DNA from: JALHMI01 sp964598535 | GTDB lineage: Bacteria > Planctomycetota > Planctomycetia > Pirellulales > PALSA-1355 | DNA length: 64,000 nucleotides | Reading direction: 5' to 3' | Assembly (NCBI GenBank): GCA_964598535.1 | Contig: CAZRCI010000007.1 | Location: forward strand, 62,001-126,000 | Shown: one piece after another, positions 45,507 to 53,970 of the stretch | Layout of the letters: every line of letters starts with the position of its first letter | Position numbering within the stretch: position 1 is the stretch's first letter | Made by a program: the position numbers and the translations under genes | Notes under the pieces: model-generated | What the model saw: the letters and a program-made list of their open reading frames with translations, nothing else | Database searches by the model: none | What the model was told of the DNA's origin: nothing

Positions 45507-46496
45507 TTACTGCGAGCCGATGACCTCTCCGCCGTCGATCGTGCTCATGGCGACAAACAGGTCGAGATCCACATCCTCGCTGGTGAAGTGCGCCGATCCA
45601 TCGCAGCGCAGGAAGTGGAGCCCTGCCGGGTGCATGCTTCCCCAGCCGCGCTGGCATGGCAGGGCGTTGCCCGTGCCTCCGGCGGCCCGGCAGGCATCAT
45701 AATCTCCCAACAAGGTTCGGCGTTGGGGCGTCGCGGCGGACAAACTGTAGTAGGCATAGGAGTATGCCCAAAACGTACGGAACGTGCGATTGGTGAAAGT
45801 GGTGCTTTCGCCGGCCAAGAGGGTGCGTGAAAGCCCGTCTCGAACGTCGCGCATGCGTTCGACCGAGAGCCGGCGGATGCCGATGGTGTGAATCGGTCCG
45901 CGCCATTCCAGCGGATAGTTCTGAAACGAGTCGGAGTCGAGAAACTCGCGGCCATCGCTGCGTCCGGACATAGCGCGATACGAGCCCGGCCGGTAGCGTA
46001 GCCGCAGCGCGCCGGCGGACGCGGGGCCGCTCGCCGGAATCGCAAGCAGGTCGGTATCGAGGTCCGCGGGGCACGCGTACACGGGCACGAGCGACTCGCG
46101 GACTTCGCGGTTCTGGATCGCTTCGTTGAAATCGTGGAAGTCATAACGCTCGTAAAGCGTTTGCTGTTCCAGATAGGGCAAGATCGCGATCATCCAATTG
46201 GCGCCGTCCTCGGACGGATAACCGGCCGAGCCAGCGGCCGAATCACCGTGGCAAATGCCTTCGGTAAGCGTCACATTGCCGGGCGGAAACGAACGCCAAT
46301 GATCGTGATATTGTTGAACCGCGATGCCGATCTGCCGCAGATTGCTCGCGCACTGCGAGCGCCGCGCCGCTTCGCGAGCAGATTGAACCGCCGGCAAAAC
46401 AAGCGCCACGAGCAGGCCCATGATGGCGATCACCACCAGCAGCTCGATCATCGTGAAGCCGGCAGTCCGACCACAGTTTGCCTGACAGCGCCGCAC
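45507..46496 (-). CDS. DUF1559 pseudopilin-like protein
   Basis: A 329-residue DUF1559 member. The prepilin N-terminus TAGFTMIELLVVIAIMGLL keeps Gly before the cleavage site and Glu at mature +5. It is followed by SAREAARRSQCASNLRQIG. The C-terminal H-x9-DG motif reads HPAGLHFLRCDGSAHF. Mid-domain features common in the family are ILPYLEQQTLYERYDF and CPADLDTDLL. It starts 12 bases after the PEP-CTERM gene on the same strand, so the pair is one transcript. It has a different interior from the other two DUF1559 proteins in the window, so the three are not recent copies. Confidence 0.92.
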   Translation of the reverse strand: MRRCQANCGRTAGFTMIELLVVIAIMGLLVALVLPAVQSAREAARRSQCASNLRQIGIAVQQYHDHWRSFPPGNVTLTEGICHGDSAAGSAGYPSEDGANWMIAILPYLEQQTLYERYDFHDFNEAIQNREVRESLVPVYACPADLDTDLLAIPASGPASAGALRLRYRPGSYRAMSGRSDGREFLDSDSFQNYPLEWRGPIHTIGIRRLSVERMRDVRDGLSRTLLAGESTTFTNRTFRTFWAYSYAYYSLSAATPQRRTLLGDYDACRAAGGTGNALPCQRGWGSMHPAGLHFLRCDGSAHFTSEDVDLDLFVAMSTIDGGEVIGSQ

Positions 46497-46508
46497 GCCC
46501 CATGCTCC

Positions 46509-47591
46509 CTATCGTTTTCGGCGAATCCCGGTGACCACCAACGCCAACGCTCCGATCGCAAGCATGAACAGGGTTGCCGGTTCAGGAACCAAGGTAATGT
46601 CGCTGGCGCTCATGACCCACAGTTCATACCCTTGCGTAAAGGGACCACTTGAGCCGGCTTCTTGATTGAAAATGCCCACGGCGCTGAACCAACCGGCCGG
46701 TGCATTCTCGGGACTGAAGCCGGAATCGACGCCCAAATGCAGCTTGAAAGCGCGGCCGTCGGCGTCGATGACCTCCGTGAGGTTCGAGCCATTATCGGCC
46801 GTCCAATTGGCCCCGGGAGCGAGGCGAATGTTGTTCAGGCTGACCAGCGTGCTCTGATAGAGCTCGACACCGCTTTGGCGCGTCGCGTCGAACGCCACGG
46901 CGTTGGCGCTCTCATTCCAAATGTCCGCCAACTCCAACTGAATAGGATCGGGGAGGCCAGGACTGCCGAGATAGACGATATCGAAGGAGTAGCCCGGGTC
47001 GCTCGCGTAGTCCTCGGTGAGCGTGTGACGTTCATTGACGTTGAACTTGCCGCCATAAGAGAGGCCCGCCCGGGCGCGAATTTCAACCAGATCGCCGGCT
47101 TGCAAGGTATGTCCCTGCGGGAGCGCGACGGGATTGGGACCGCTAAAAGACTGGTAGTTGTTCAAGCGATCGACCTGTGCCTGCCAGGCTTCGTTGCTGT
47201 AATTGGCGCTAGGCTCCGGCGTGGGAACACCGCCGGGAAAGGTCAGATTCGGCGGGACATTGCCATAGTTCTGCGCCATGAAGGCGGCGATTCCGCCGGT
47301 ATCGCCCGGCAAATCGGACTGCACGAAGACCTGCCAGATGGCCCCCAAATCGAAAAGTCCGCTCGGCCGCGGAGAAGCATCCGCCATGTCCGCGGGGGTG
47401 TTCAGGATTACACCGCGAAATTTGATCGGAAAACTTCCAACCGAGAATGTCGCAGCGCCCGAAGCGTCGACGGCCTGCATCTGGCTGGCCGTGGTGTACG
47501 GTAAATCGTCCCAGTTGGGATCCGCGGCCTGAACGATCGAGGCGGACAGTGCCGCCAACAAGGTGATTGCGCCAAGGTGGTATTGAATCAT
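46509..47591 (-). CDS. PEP-CTERM sorting-domain protein
   Basis: A 360-residue exported protein. The signal peptide is IQYHLGAITLLAALSASIVQA, followed by a large beta-type domain with GVILNTPADMADASPRPSG and VEIRARAGLSYGGKFNVNE. The C-terminus is VPEPATLFMLAIGALALVVTG with RRKR, a complete exosortase signal. The domain has repeated DP/DG loops, and some relatives of this kind carry calcium-binding loops, but none is certain here. It is the first gene of a two-gene unit with the DUF1559 gene just downstream. Confidence 0.88.
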   Translation of the reverse strand: MIQYHLGAITLLAALSASIVQAADPNWDDLPYTTASQMQAVDASGAATFSVGSFPIKFRGVILNTPADMADASPRPSGLFDLGAIWQVFVQSDLPGDTGGIAAFMAQNYGNVPPNLTFPGGVPTPEPSANYSNEAWQAQVDRLNNYQSFSGPNPVALPQGHTLQAGDLVEIRARAGLSYGGKFNVNERHTLTEDYASDPGYSFDIVYLGSPGLPDPIQLELADIWNESANAVAFDATRQSGVELYQSTLVSLNNIRLAPGANWTADNGSNLTEVIDADGRAFKLHLGVDSGFSPENAPAGWFSAVGIFNQEAGSSGPFTQGYELWVMSASDITLVPEPATLFMLAIGALALVVTGIRRKR

Positions 47592-48017
47592 AGGTTGTCG
47601 AACCCTTCTCTATGCAAAGCAATGCGTCGAAGCGGGCGAATGTCGTTCGGCCGCGAAGCGCGGCGGCCAAACACGGCCCGAAAAAATACGTTGAAATGCG
47701 TCTGTTACGACGTAGCCCGGCGAAGAGTCGCCAGAATCAATCGGCTACGATATTTTGCATTAGACGAGAACTGAATCGAGTTCCAGTAGAGCGACGTAAC
47801 CGCCACACCTTATAGATTTGGCCATAGCTTGTCAAATTGAGCCAGCCCAGCGCGGCTTGAGCGGCCCGAGGAGCGGATTGCTTCAGGCCACTGTGAGTGC
47901 GGCTCCATTTGCCGGAGATCGGTCTATCAAGCCGTTTTCCCTGCGAGTATCTGAAACCTCACCGTTACAAAATGGGTAGCCTTTATAAATTCGCAATCCG
48001 CGCGCAATCGATACTGC

Positions 48018-48046
48018 TTGACATGGCAAGGTACGATGACTAGCCT
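48018..48046 (+). promoter_or_regulatory. Predicted promoter ahead of the Cys-rich/DUF1559/PEP-CTERM genes
   Basis: Perfect -35 TTGACA (48018-48023), 17-base spacer, weak -10 TAGCCT (48041-48046). The predicted start is near 48053, which leaves a leader of about 215 bases before the Cys-rich gene. Confidence 0.45.
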
Positions 48047-48125
48047 TGCGGGCTGTGGACTTTGATTCGGTGGCGTTTTGCTCCCCCTAATGACCTTCGG
48101 CCCTGAGAGTCGCTCGTGACGCTCT

Positions 48126-48163
48126 AAAAAGCTTCGCTTCGCACGGAAGCTCGAGGCTTTTTT
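48126..48163 (+). terminator. Leader hairpin with T tract: attenuator or small-RNA terminator
   Basis: AAAAAGCTTCG (48126-48136) pairs with CGAGGCTTTTT (48152-48162) with one wobble; inside, CTTC pairs with GAAG around a five-base loop. Six T's close it on the plus strand and five A's give the mirrored signal on the minus strand. No plus-strand gene precedes it, so it either attenuates the Cys-rich gene transcript or ends a short RNA of about 110 bases. Confidence 0.6.
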
Positions 48164-48267
48164 CCGAAGGATCTTCTTCCAAATCACCTGGCCGGCAATT
48201 GCCCGCTTGAGCTTCTGCGTGGAAGTTCGCGTGGTGCTGGCCATGCCCTCCACAGTTTCCCGAGCCG

Positions 48268-48855
48268 ATGTTCTCTCGCCCGTTTTTTGCAACAACGACT
48301 CCAGCCCGCCGGATGATCACCTCCGTCGCGCTCGTGGCGTATTTGCTGACCGTGGTGGGATATCCGCTGCCGTTGTCCGCGAAAGTCGAGCGCGATTCAT
48401 CGGAAGCCTTCCCTTGCCAGGCGCATGCCTGCGGTTGCCGAACGGCCGCCCAATGCTGGGAAAACTGCTGCTGCCACACGGCTGCCGAACGGCTGGCTTG
48501 GGCGCGACAGCACGACGCCACGCTGCCGAAGGGCACGCTCGCAAATCTTGAAAAAGAAGCGGCTCAACAAGCTTCGGCCGAACGCTGCGACCAGCGTGGT
48601 GGATGCTGCGCATCCGCCGGCAACGAGGATGATCATGAACACGCCGGCGGGTTTGTGTGGGTCAATGCAATCCAAGCTCAAAAGTGCCAAGGCCTGACCA
48701 CGCTGTGGGTTGCTTGTGGCGCTAACCTGCCACTCGAAATCAGCACGCTGTGGGAATTCGACTGGCAATTGCTGGAACACTTGTTGCTCGACGACGAGCA
48801 TTCTCTCTGCGAATCGCAACGGCCTCCCGTTCCGCCGCCGTGGCCCTGCGCTTGA
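48268..48855 (+). CDS. Cys-rich exported protein of unknown function
   Basis: A 195-residue protein. The N-terminus has one hydrophobic segment (about 16-37, MITSVALVAYLLTVVGYPLP) that can be a signal peptide; an ATG at 48313 is an alternative start. The mature part begins with a dense Cys block: FPCQAHACGCRTAAQCWENCCCH, that is PC..H.CGC...QCW..CCC.T..ERL.WA. A second cluster CDQRGGCCA comes later, then a His/Glu/Asp patch (NEDDHEHAG). The pattern could bind metal ions or form disulfides outside the cytoplasm. It is first in a same-strand run with DUF1559 and PEP-CTERM genes. I recognise the Cys-block style from hypothetical proteins but know no function. Confidence 0.75.
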   Translation: MFSRPFFATTTPARRMITSVALVAYLLTVVGYPLPLSAKVERDSSEAFPCQAHACGCRTAAQCWENCCCHTAAERLAWARQHDATLPKGTLANLEKEAAQQASAERCDQRGGCCASAGNEDDHEHAGGFVWVNAIQAQKCQGLTTLWVACGANLPLEISTLWEFDWQLLEHLLLDDEHSLCESQRPPVPPPWPCA

Positions 48856-49013
48856 ATTGCGTAGATGCCATTTCGGACATGACTACCCTCTGGGTAGCGG
48901 CGACGGTCGACGACCGCGCCTGAGCTTCTCGAACGGACGCACGCGCCCGTCAAGGCGTGCGTTTCTACTCGAAAGGCCATGTCTTCCTACGGGCTTCTGG
49001 GAGGGTTTTCATC

Positions 49014-49730
49014 GTGAATCGCCGCCGTGCATTCACGCTGGTGGAACTGTTAGTGGTGATCGCCATTATTGGCGTGCTGGTCGCCATTCTGATTCCGGCG
49101 ATTCAGGCGTCGCGGGCAGCAGCCCGCCGCACGAATTGCTGGAACGGAATGCGCCAAGTCGGGATCGGCGTGCAGATGTTCGCCGACACGCACGCCGGTA
49201 ACTTTCCCCTGACGCATCATGCGAAAGTCAATGCGGACAAAGAAACATCGTGGGTATTTACCTTGGCTCCTTATATCGAATCGGTCGATGCGATCCGCAT
49301 CTGCCCCGATCACGAGAAGGGGCAGGAATGGCTGCGTGAAGGCATCAAGGGCACCAGCCATATCGTCAACGGTTATGCCGCGATGCCCGTGGAAGACTCC
49401 GCGTTGAACATGCGCCAGGTGAAAGAAACGTCGCGGTTCATCTATCTGTTCGAAGGTTCCGACAATCGGACTTGGCAAGACGATCACTGCCATCCTTGGA
49501 GCTGGTACACCTTGTTGACCATTTCCGAAGGAAGCTGCTGGGAGGAAAACGTCTTGACGGAAATTCATCCGGGGCGTCACCAGAAGTCGTCCAACTACTT
49601 GTATCTGGACGGCCACGTCGAGGCCATCTCGGAAGAAACCGTGCACGACTGGGTCCAGCAAGACATGCAGTCTGGCTGGGATACGGATCACCAGAGGACC
49701 AGAACGAATTTCGCCCGACCGGTGAAATGA
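49014..49730 (+). CDS. Short DUF1559-type pseudopilin-like protein
   Basis: A 238-residue protein. GTG 49014 is chosen because GGGAGGG sits eight bases upstream; the open frame extends to 48957. The prepilin signal RRAFTLVELLVVIAIIGVLVAILIPAI has Ala instead of Gly before the cleavage point, which is tolerated but less usual. The chain then has the short form of the family: ARRTNCWNGMRQVGIGVQMFAD and a compact middle. The C-terminal H-x9-DG is HQKSSNYLYLDGHVEAI. It is smaller than the two other DUF1559 proteins. It lies between the Cys-rich and PEP-CTERM genes and is probably co-transcribed with them. Confidence 0.88.
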   Translation: MNRRRAFTLVELLVVIAIIGVLVAILIPAIQASRAAARRTNCWNGMRQVGIGVQMFADTHAGNFPLTHHAKVNADKETSWVFTLAPYIESVDAIRICPDHEKGQEWLREGIKGTSHIVNGYAAMPVEDSALNMRQVKETSRFIYLFEGSDNRTWQDDHCHPWSWYTLLTISEGSCWEENVLTEIHPGRHQKSSNYLYLDGHVEAISEETVHDWVQQDMQSGWDTDHQRTRTNFARPVK

Positions 49731-49804
49731 GTTACCTCCAAGTTCTACTACCGTTTAAAAACTCCAAAATCTAACGCCTAATTTCATAAGGACCATTGAA
49801 ACAT

Positions 49805-50527
49805 ATGCATACGATTCGAAACTTCGCCCTCGCATTGTTGACTCTTATTTCGGCTTCGCCCGCGTTCGGCCACGGTTTCGCGCTTTCGCTGAGCGGCGAC
49901 TCGCTGATTGCGACCAGCAACGATTATCCTGGCAACGGGAACCCACTCTTGTTCTTCGCGGAACTTTCTTTTAGCAGCGGTTTTTTGCGCAGCTCACACG
50001 GCGGAGCGGGAACGTCGTTGTTTGGTTCGGGCAAGTCCCTGAGCTTCGACGTCTACACCACGCTGCTCTATTCCAATGGCACGGATGACCCAGCCGGCCC
50101 GGCGCCCGACGGCGTCTCGATGCAAATCGAAAGCCAGAACTTGTTCGGCTCGATCACGATCGATAACAGCGAAGTGTTTACCCCCGGATATAAAATCAGC
50201 GGCAACACGAGCCACGAGTTTCGCTGGACGCTTACTAGTTCGGGCGCGCTCCCGGAAGGCGTGTATGGCGTTGGCTATCGCGTCAAGGGTGGTCCCGAAT
50301 CGGGCGGTGAATTCGATCCCACACCGCTGTTGGTCACGACGTTTATGACTCCGGGCTTTAACCCGGGCAGCAATCCGCTCGCTCCGGATTCACCGCTCGC
50401 CCTGGCCACGGCCGCGTTGTTCACGGCGGCGACGAATCCGGTGCCGGAACCATCGACCTGGGCGCTGATGGGACTTGGCGCCGCGGGGCTTTTCGTCGCT
50501 CGCCGGCGCAAGCGTCGCAACGGCTAA
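49805..50527 (+). CDS. PEP-CTERM protein with HGFALSL-type beta domain
   Basis: A 240-residue exported protein; ATG 49805 is used, with AAGGA 12 bases upstream (a TTG at 49796 is the alternative). The signal peptide IRNFALALLTLISASPAFG ends just before HGFALSLSGDSLIATSNDYPG. The mature N-terminal His is a position known to matter in some copper proteins, but that link is only a thought. The C-terminus VPEPSTWALMGLGAAGLFVA plus RRRKRR is a full exosortase signal. It closes the third cluster and has its own terminator. Confidence 0.87.
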   Translation: MHTIRNFALALLTLISASPAFGHGFALSLSGDSLIATSNDYPGNGNPLLFFAELSFSSGFLRSSHGGAGTSLFGSGKSLSFDVYTTLLYSNGTDDPAGPAPDGVSMQIESQNLFGSITIDNSEVFTPGYKISGNTSHEFRWTLTSSGALPEGVYGVGYRVKGGPESGGEFDPTPLLVTTFMTPGFNPGSNPLAPDSPLALATAALFTAATNPVPEPSTWALMGLGAAGLFVARRRKRRNG

Positions 50528-50596
50528 CAACGCGATGAAATCTGCTAGCAGTTCATATGCTGGCGGGAACTTCGCATAACCACGCTGCCTGTGAAC

Positions 50597-50643
50597 GGGC
50601 GAGCCGCGCCGGAGCAATCTGACGCGGCTTGCCCTTTGTTTTT
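50597..50643 (+). terminator. Intrinsic terminator after the third PEP-CTERM gene
   Basis: GGGCGAGCCGCG (50597-50608) pairs with CGCGGCTTGCCC (50623-50634) with one wobble, followed by TTTGTTTTT. Confidence 0.85.
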
Positions 50644-50748
50644 GACAACTGGTCTTTTGAGGACACCGCCCGGCCGATACTATTTGCGGCCCGCGCGATA
50701 CGAGTCGCGCAATCTGCATCGAGATCCAAGCGTTCAACGGTGACCATC

Positions 50749-51024
50749 ATGAACAACGGCAATTTGGGCGTCTTCGGCTGGATTCGGGAAAGCGTTCGCC
50801 GAAGTGTGCTCTTGGGCTTTTCCGACGCCATCGAACAGATTGGAACCGACGGCGAAGACGAAGACTTGCACCCGCAATTAGCCGCCGTGCTTCGTGACGC
50901 CGCTCCCAAGTCCCTGTCGATTGCGGGCGAGCCGGTGTTGGGCAAATCGCAGCCAAAGAAGCGGCTAGGCCGATCGCTGGAACAATTACGTACTACGTCT
51001 CGCCCGGCGGATGGAAACGCGTAG
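50749..51024 (+). CDS. Small protein of unknown function
   Basis: A 91-residue protein with ATG 50749. The chain begins NNGNLGVFGWIRESVRRSVL with an amphipathic helix, then LLGFSDAIEQIG, an acidic stretch GEDEDLHPQLAAVL and a basic tail ending near the stop. No membrane helix or signal peptide. Short proteins with a GWIR..VRR.VLLG.SDA core are common in planctomycetes, which is the main reason to call it. It stands alone after the PEP-CTERM terminator, with AACGGTGA-type weak ribosome sequence upstream. Function unknown. Confidence 0.55.
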   Translation: MNNGNLGVFGWIRESVRRSVLLGFSDAIEQIGTDGEDEDLHPQLAAVLRDAAPKSLSIAGEPVLGKSQPKKRLGRSLEQLRTTSRPADGNA

Positions 51025-51528
51025 CCACCATTGGCGACTGCGGCCGTTCCCTAAAGCACGCGGCTAATCGCCGCCAGCCCGACGATCTCGTTGTCGTGTT
51101 TGATGACAGGTGTCATCAATTCGAGCGCATCTTTTTGGGTCTGGCCGGCGGGCTTCCGAGCAGGCAACGCGCCACTGAATCCATCGTAAGTGGTTTCTGT
51201 AAAAAACCTTATAGGGGATGCCCCGGGCGGTTCCGACAAACACTGGCACGATCGCTGCACGGACCTGTTGCTGGCGAACGCCTTGCCGAGCAATCGGGAA
51301 GGCGATTCCCAGCCCGATTAGCAGTGGACTCTTCGTGTCGCCAGAGTTGTCTCCGCTGCGTCGGGCTTTCTTTTTGCGCTCGCGGCAAATTCGCCCGCTG
51401 TCTTGACGGGCGCGGGGATTTGAGATTTACTAACCGGACGGTCGGTAGAATCCATTCGCAGCCGGATTTGTGCAGCGGTTCGGGCACAAAACCGCGGTTC
51501 CCCCTCCCCTTCCCCAGTAGCCGCCTGT
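51025..51528. other. Intergenic stretch before the TetR regulator
   Basis: About 500 bases. A minus-strand open frame (51051-51293, 80 codons) ends with a fairly natural-looking segment DALELMTPVIKHDNEIVGLA. It has no family match that I can see and no ribosome site; it may be a gene fragment. A CGCCCG/CGGGCG hairpin is near 51391-51411. The TetR gene's operator is expected in the last 100 bases, but no clear palindrome was found. Confidence 0.4.
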
Positions 51529-52143
51529 ATGTGTGCCAAGAAATCCGCCATTGCGCCGGAAAACGACCGCACGATCGACATTTATACGAAGGCGGCCGAG
51601 ATCTTTCATGCGCAGGGTTTTGACGCCACGAGCATGAGCAACATTGCCGCGGCGGTCGATCTCACCAAAGCCGGTCTCTACTACTATATCGAGAGTAAAG
51701 AAGACCTGCTCTACGCGATCATGAACTACGCGATGGAACGCCTCGAGACGATGGTCGTCGAGCCCTCGCGTGCGATTGCCGATCCGGAAGAGCGGCTGAG
51801 AAGCATCATCGCCCGGCACGCCAGACTACTGACGGAAGGAACCAAGGCGATCACGATTCTGACCGACGAGATCGAAGGTCTGAAGCCGAAGCATCGCAAG
51901 CAAATTTTGGATCGCAAGCGGGTGTACATGGAGTTCGTGCGCGAGACGCTCGAATCTCTGCGCGTGGTGGGAAAGCTGCGGGACGTGAACGCGACGGCGG
52001 CCACGTTCTGCTTGTTTGGGGCGTTGCTGTGGCTGCCGCGATGGTATCGGGACGATGGGCCGCTGACACACGACCAGATTGTCGACGAGATTACCAAGAT
52101 CATGACCGGCGGAGTGCTCCGCCACGCCTGCGAGGACCAGTAG
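51529..52143 (+). CDS. TetR/AcrR-family transcriptional regulator
   Basis: A 204-residue regulator. The N-terminal helix-turn-helix is standard: KAAEIFHAQGFDATSMSNIA, then AAAVDLTKAGLYYYIESKEDLLYAI. The C-terminal ligand domain (about 75-200) contains RHARLLTEGTKAITILTDEIEGLKPKHRKQI, similar to the FadR/KstR2 type of TetR proteins that sense acyl-CoA. It lies four bases before etfB on the same strand, in front of five beta-oxidation genes. The likely role is repression of the module until an acyl-CoA binds. Autoregulation is likely, since it is first in the transcript. Confidence 0.9.
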   Translation: MCAKKSAIAPENDRTIDIYTKAAEIFHAQGFDATSMSNIAAAVDLTKAGLYYYIESKEDLLYAIMNYAMERLETMVVEPSRAIADPEERLRSIIARHARLLTEGTKAITILTDEIEGLKPKHRKQILDRKRVYMEFVRETLESLRVVGKLRDVNATAATFCLFGALLWLPRWYRDDGPLTHDQIVDEITKIMTGGVLRHACEDQ

Positions 52144-52147
52144 CAGT

Positions 52148-52951
52148 ATGAAGATCGTCGTTTGTTTGAAACAGATTCTCGACCCCGAGGTTCCGGCACG
52201 CGACTTTCGCGTCGACGCGTCAAAACGCGAAGCCGAGCAAGGCGGCGCGAATCTGGTGACCAACATCTTTTGCGAAAACGCCCTGGAATCGGCGCTCCAG
52301 ATTCGTGACGCCGCCGGCGGCGGCGAGATCGTCGCCCTGAGCCTCGGTCCGGAAGGCGCCGAAGATGTGCTGCGCAAAGCGCTCGCTCTGAAAGCCGATC
52401 AGGCCGTGCTGGCGGTGAATGACGTCGACTCGAATCCTGACCCGTTGTTTGTGGCCAAAACGCTCGCCGCCGCCGTTCGCAAGCTCGGCGGAGTCGACGT
52501 GGTGACGGTCGGTCGCGAAGCCGGCGACTGGGGCGCGGGGCAAACCGGCGGCCTGGTGGCCGAGGAGCTTGGCATTCCATGCGTGTCGTTCGCAGAAGGA
52601 TTCGAGCCCGGCTCGACGCCGGGGACCGTCAAGGTAAAGCGTCAGACGGACGGCGGCTACGAAGTGATCGAGGCCCCCACGCCCTTGGTCGTTACGATCA
52701 CGAACCACGACAAGAACGTGCCACGCATTCCGAAGACCCGCGACGTGATGCAGTCGTATCGCAAACCGCTGGAAAAGTGGTCGCTCGCGGATCTTGGCGT
52801 CGAGGCGTCGAGCGCGCACGCCTATTCGCAAGTGGCCGAGCTCTTCATCCCCAAGAAGGAAACAAAGTGCGAGTTTGTTGAAGGCGATACGCTGGAAGCC
52901 AAGGTCGACGCGTTTGCCAAGCGCATCGGCGACATTCTTCGTGCAATGTAA
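52148..52951 (+). CDS. etfB: Electron transfer flavoprotein subunit beta
   Basis: A 267-residue ETF beta subunit. It starts MKIVVCLKQILDPEVPARDF and contains DAAGGGEIVALSLGPEGAED, the AMP/nucleotide region VDVVTVGREAGDWGAGQTGG and the ending VIEAPTPLVVTIT. With EtfA it forms a soluble FAD dimer that takes electrons from acyl-CoA dehydrogenases. Its place beside EtfD and two dehydrogenases points to a beta-oxidation role rather than bifurcation. The gap to etfA is 53 bases. Confidence 0.95.
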   Translation: MKIVVCLKQILDPEVPARDFRVDASKREAEQGGANLVTNIFCENALESALQIRDAAGGGEIVALSLGPEGAEDVLRKALALKADQAVLAVNDVDSNPDPLFVAKTLAAAVRKLGGVDVVTVGREAGDWGAGQTGGLVAEELGIPCVSFAEGFEPGSTPGTVKVKRQTDGGYEVIEAPTPLVVTITNHDKNVPRIPKTRDVMQSYRKPLEKWSLADLGVEASSAHAYSQVAELFIPKKETKCEFVEGDTLEAKVDAFAKRIGDILRAM

Positions 52952-53004
52952 CAGCCGTCACGCGATGTAGCAGCCACCCCCCCCATCCACCATAGAGGTT
53001 CCTC

Positions 53005-53970
53005 GTGTCAGAGATCGTTTGTTGTTTGTGGGGCCGCGCGGGCCTGGATCGAGCGGCCCAAGGCGTGCTCGGCGCGGGCCGGCGATTGGCCGATTCCGTG
53101 GGCGGAACACTCCGCGCGATCATCGTCGGCGATGCCGATGATACGTTGACAAGCGGCGCGCAGGCCGTGGCTGAACGGGTGCTTGTCGCCAACGGACCAG
53201 CCTTGGCCGAGTACAATCCCGAGACATATCTGGCCGTCCTCGCGACCGTATGCCAGCAGTCTACTCCGCTGGTCGTCCTGTTGGGCAACGATACGTACGG
53301 TCAGGAAATTGCCGCGCGGCTCGCCCATCGCCTGGGCGGAAGTGCCGCGGGAGACGCCGTCGCGGTCCACGCGGGAGGGGGCAAGATCCGCGTGACGCGC
53401 GGCGTTTATGGCGGCAAAGCCACCGCCGTGCTTGAATTGCAAAAGGCGCCCGCCGTCGTATGGGTTCGTGCTCGGGCGATTGATCCGGCCGATATGGCCG
53501 GCCGCGCTGCCGGCGAGGTCGAGCGTATCTCGCCCGACGTGCCGGTCACGAACGTGAAAGTCGTCGAACGGCATGAAGAAGCCAAAGGCGGCGCGCGGTT
53601 GGAAGACGCCCGAGTGATCGTTTCCGGCGGCCGCGGGCTGGGCGGTCCCGAGCCGTTTGCTGAGCTGCAGAAGCTGGCGGACGCGATGGGCGCGCAGATG
53701 GCGGCCTCGCGAGCGGCCTGCGACGCCGGCTGGGTTCCGCCCTCGTGGCAAGTTGGCCAGACCGGCAAGAAGGTCGCTCCGGAGTTGTATTTGGCGATCG
53801 CCATTTCCGGCGCCAGCCAGCATGTGATGGGCATTGCCGATTCGAAGGTGATCTGCGCCATCAACCGCGACGCGGACGCTCCCATCTTCAAGCATTGCAG
53901 CTTTGGCCTGGTGGAAGACTATCAAAAGGTCATCGGCCCGCTGACCGAGCGGCTGCGCAGCTCGCGATGA
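53005..53970 (+). CDS. etfA: Electron transfer flavoprotein subunit alpha
   Basis: A 321-residue ETF alpha subunit. The C-terminal FAD domain is typical: VIVSGGRGLGGPEPFAELQK, ASRAACDAGWVPPSWQVGQT, then PELYLAIAISGASQHVMGI and ICAINRDADAPIFKHCSFGL. These hold the isoalloxazine and phosphate contacts. The start TCA GAG ATC follows a GTG at 53005. It overlaps the ATG of the next gene (ATGA), so EtfD is translated with it. Confidence 0.95.
   Translation: MSEIVCCLWGRAGLDRAAQGVLGAGRRLADSVGGTLRAIIVGDADDTLTSGAQAVAERVLVANGPALAEYNPETYLAVLATVCQQSTPLVVLLGNDTYGQEIAARLAHRLGGSAAGDAVAVHAGGGKIRVTRGVYGGKATAVLELQKAPAVVWVRARAIDPADMAGRAAGEVERISPDVPVTNVKVVERHEEAKGGARLEDARVIVSGGRGLGGPEPFAELQKLADAMGAQMAASRAACDAGWVPPSWQVGQTGKKVAPELYLAIAISGASQHVMGIADSKVICAINRDADAPIFKHCSFGLVEDYQKVIGPLTERLRSSR

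Larger units (their letters stand above)
47592..48267. other. Divergent intergenic region with promoter and leader hairpin
   Basis: A 676-base region between the minus-strand PEP-CTERM gene and the plus-strand Cys-rich gene. The left third (47600-47830) is more A/T-rich and should hold the PEP-CTERM promoter, though no pair of hexamers stands out. The right part holds a predicted plus-strand promoter (48018-48046) and a strong hairpin (48126-48163). A minus-strand open frame at 47927-48295 runs through the hairpin and is not supported as a gene. Confidence 0.5.

Noticed and set aside
47927..48295. A 122-codon minus-strand frame between the two PEP-CTERM clusters
   Set aside because: It crosses the T-tailed hairpin at 48126-48163 and overlaps the Cys-rich gene start; no ribosome site and no family.
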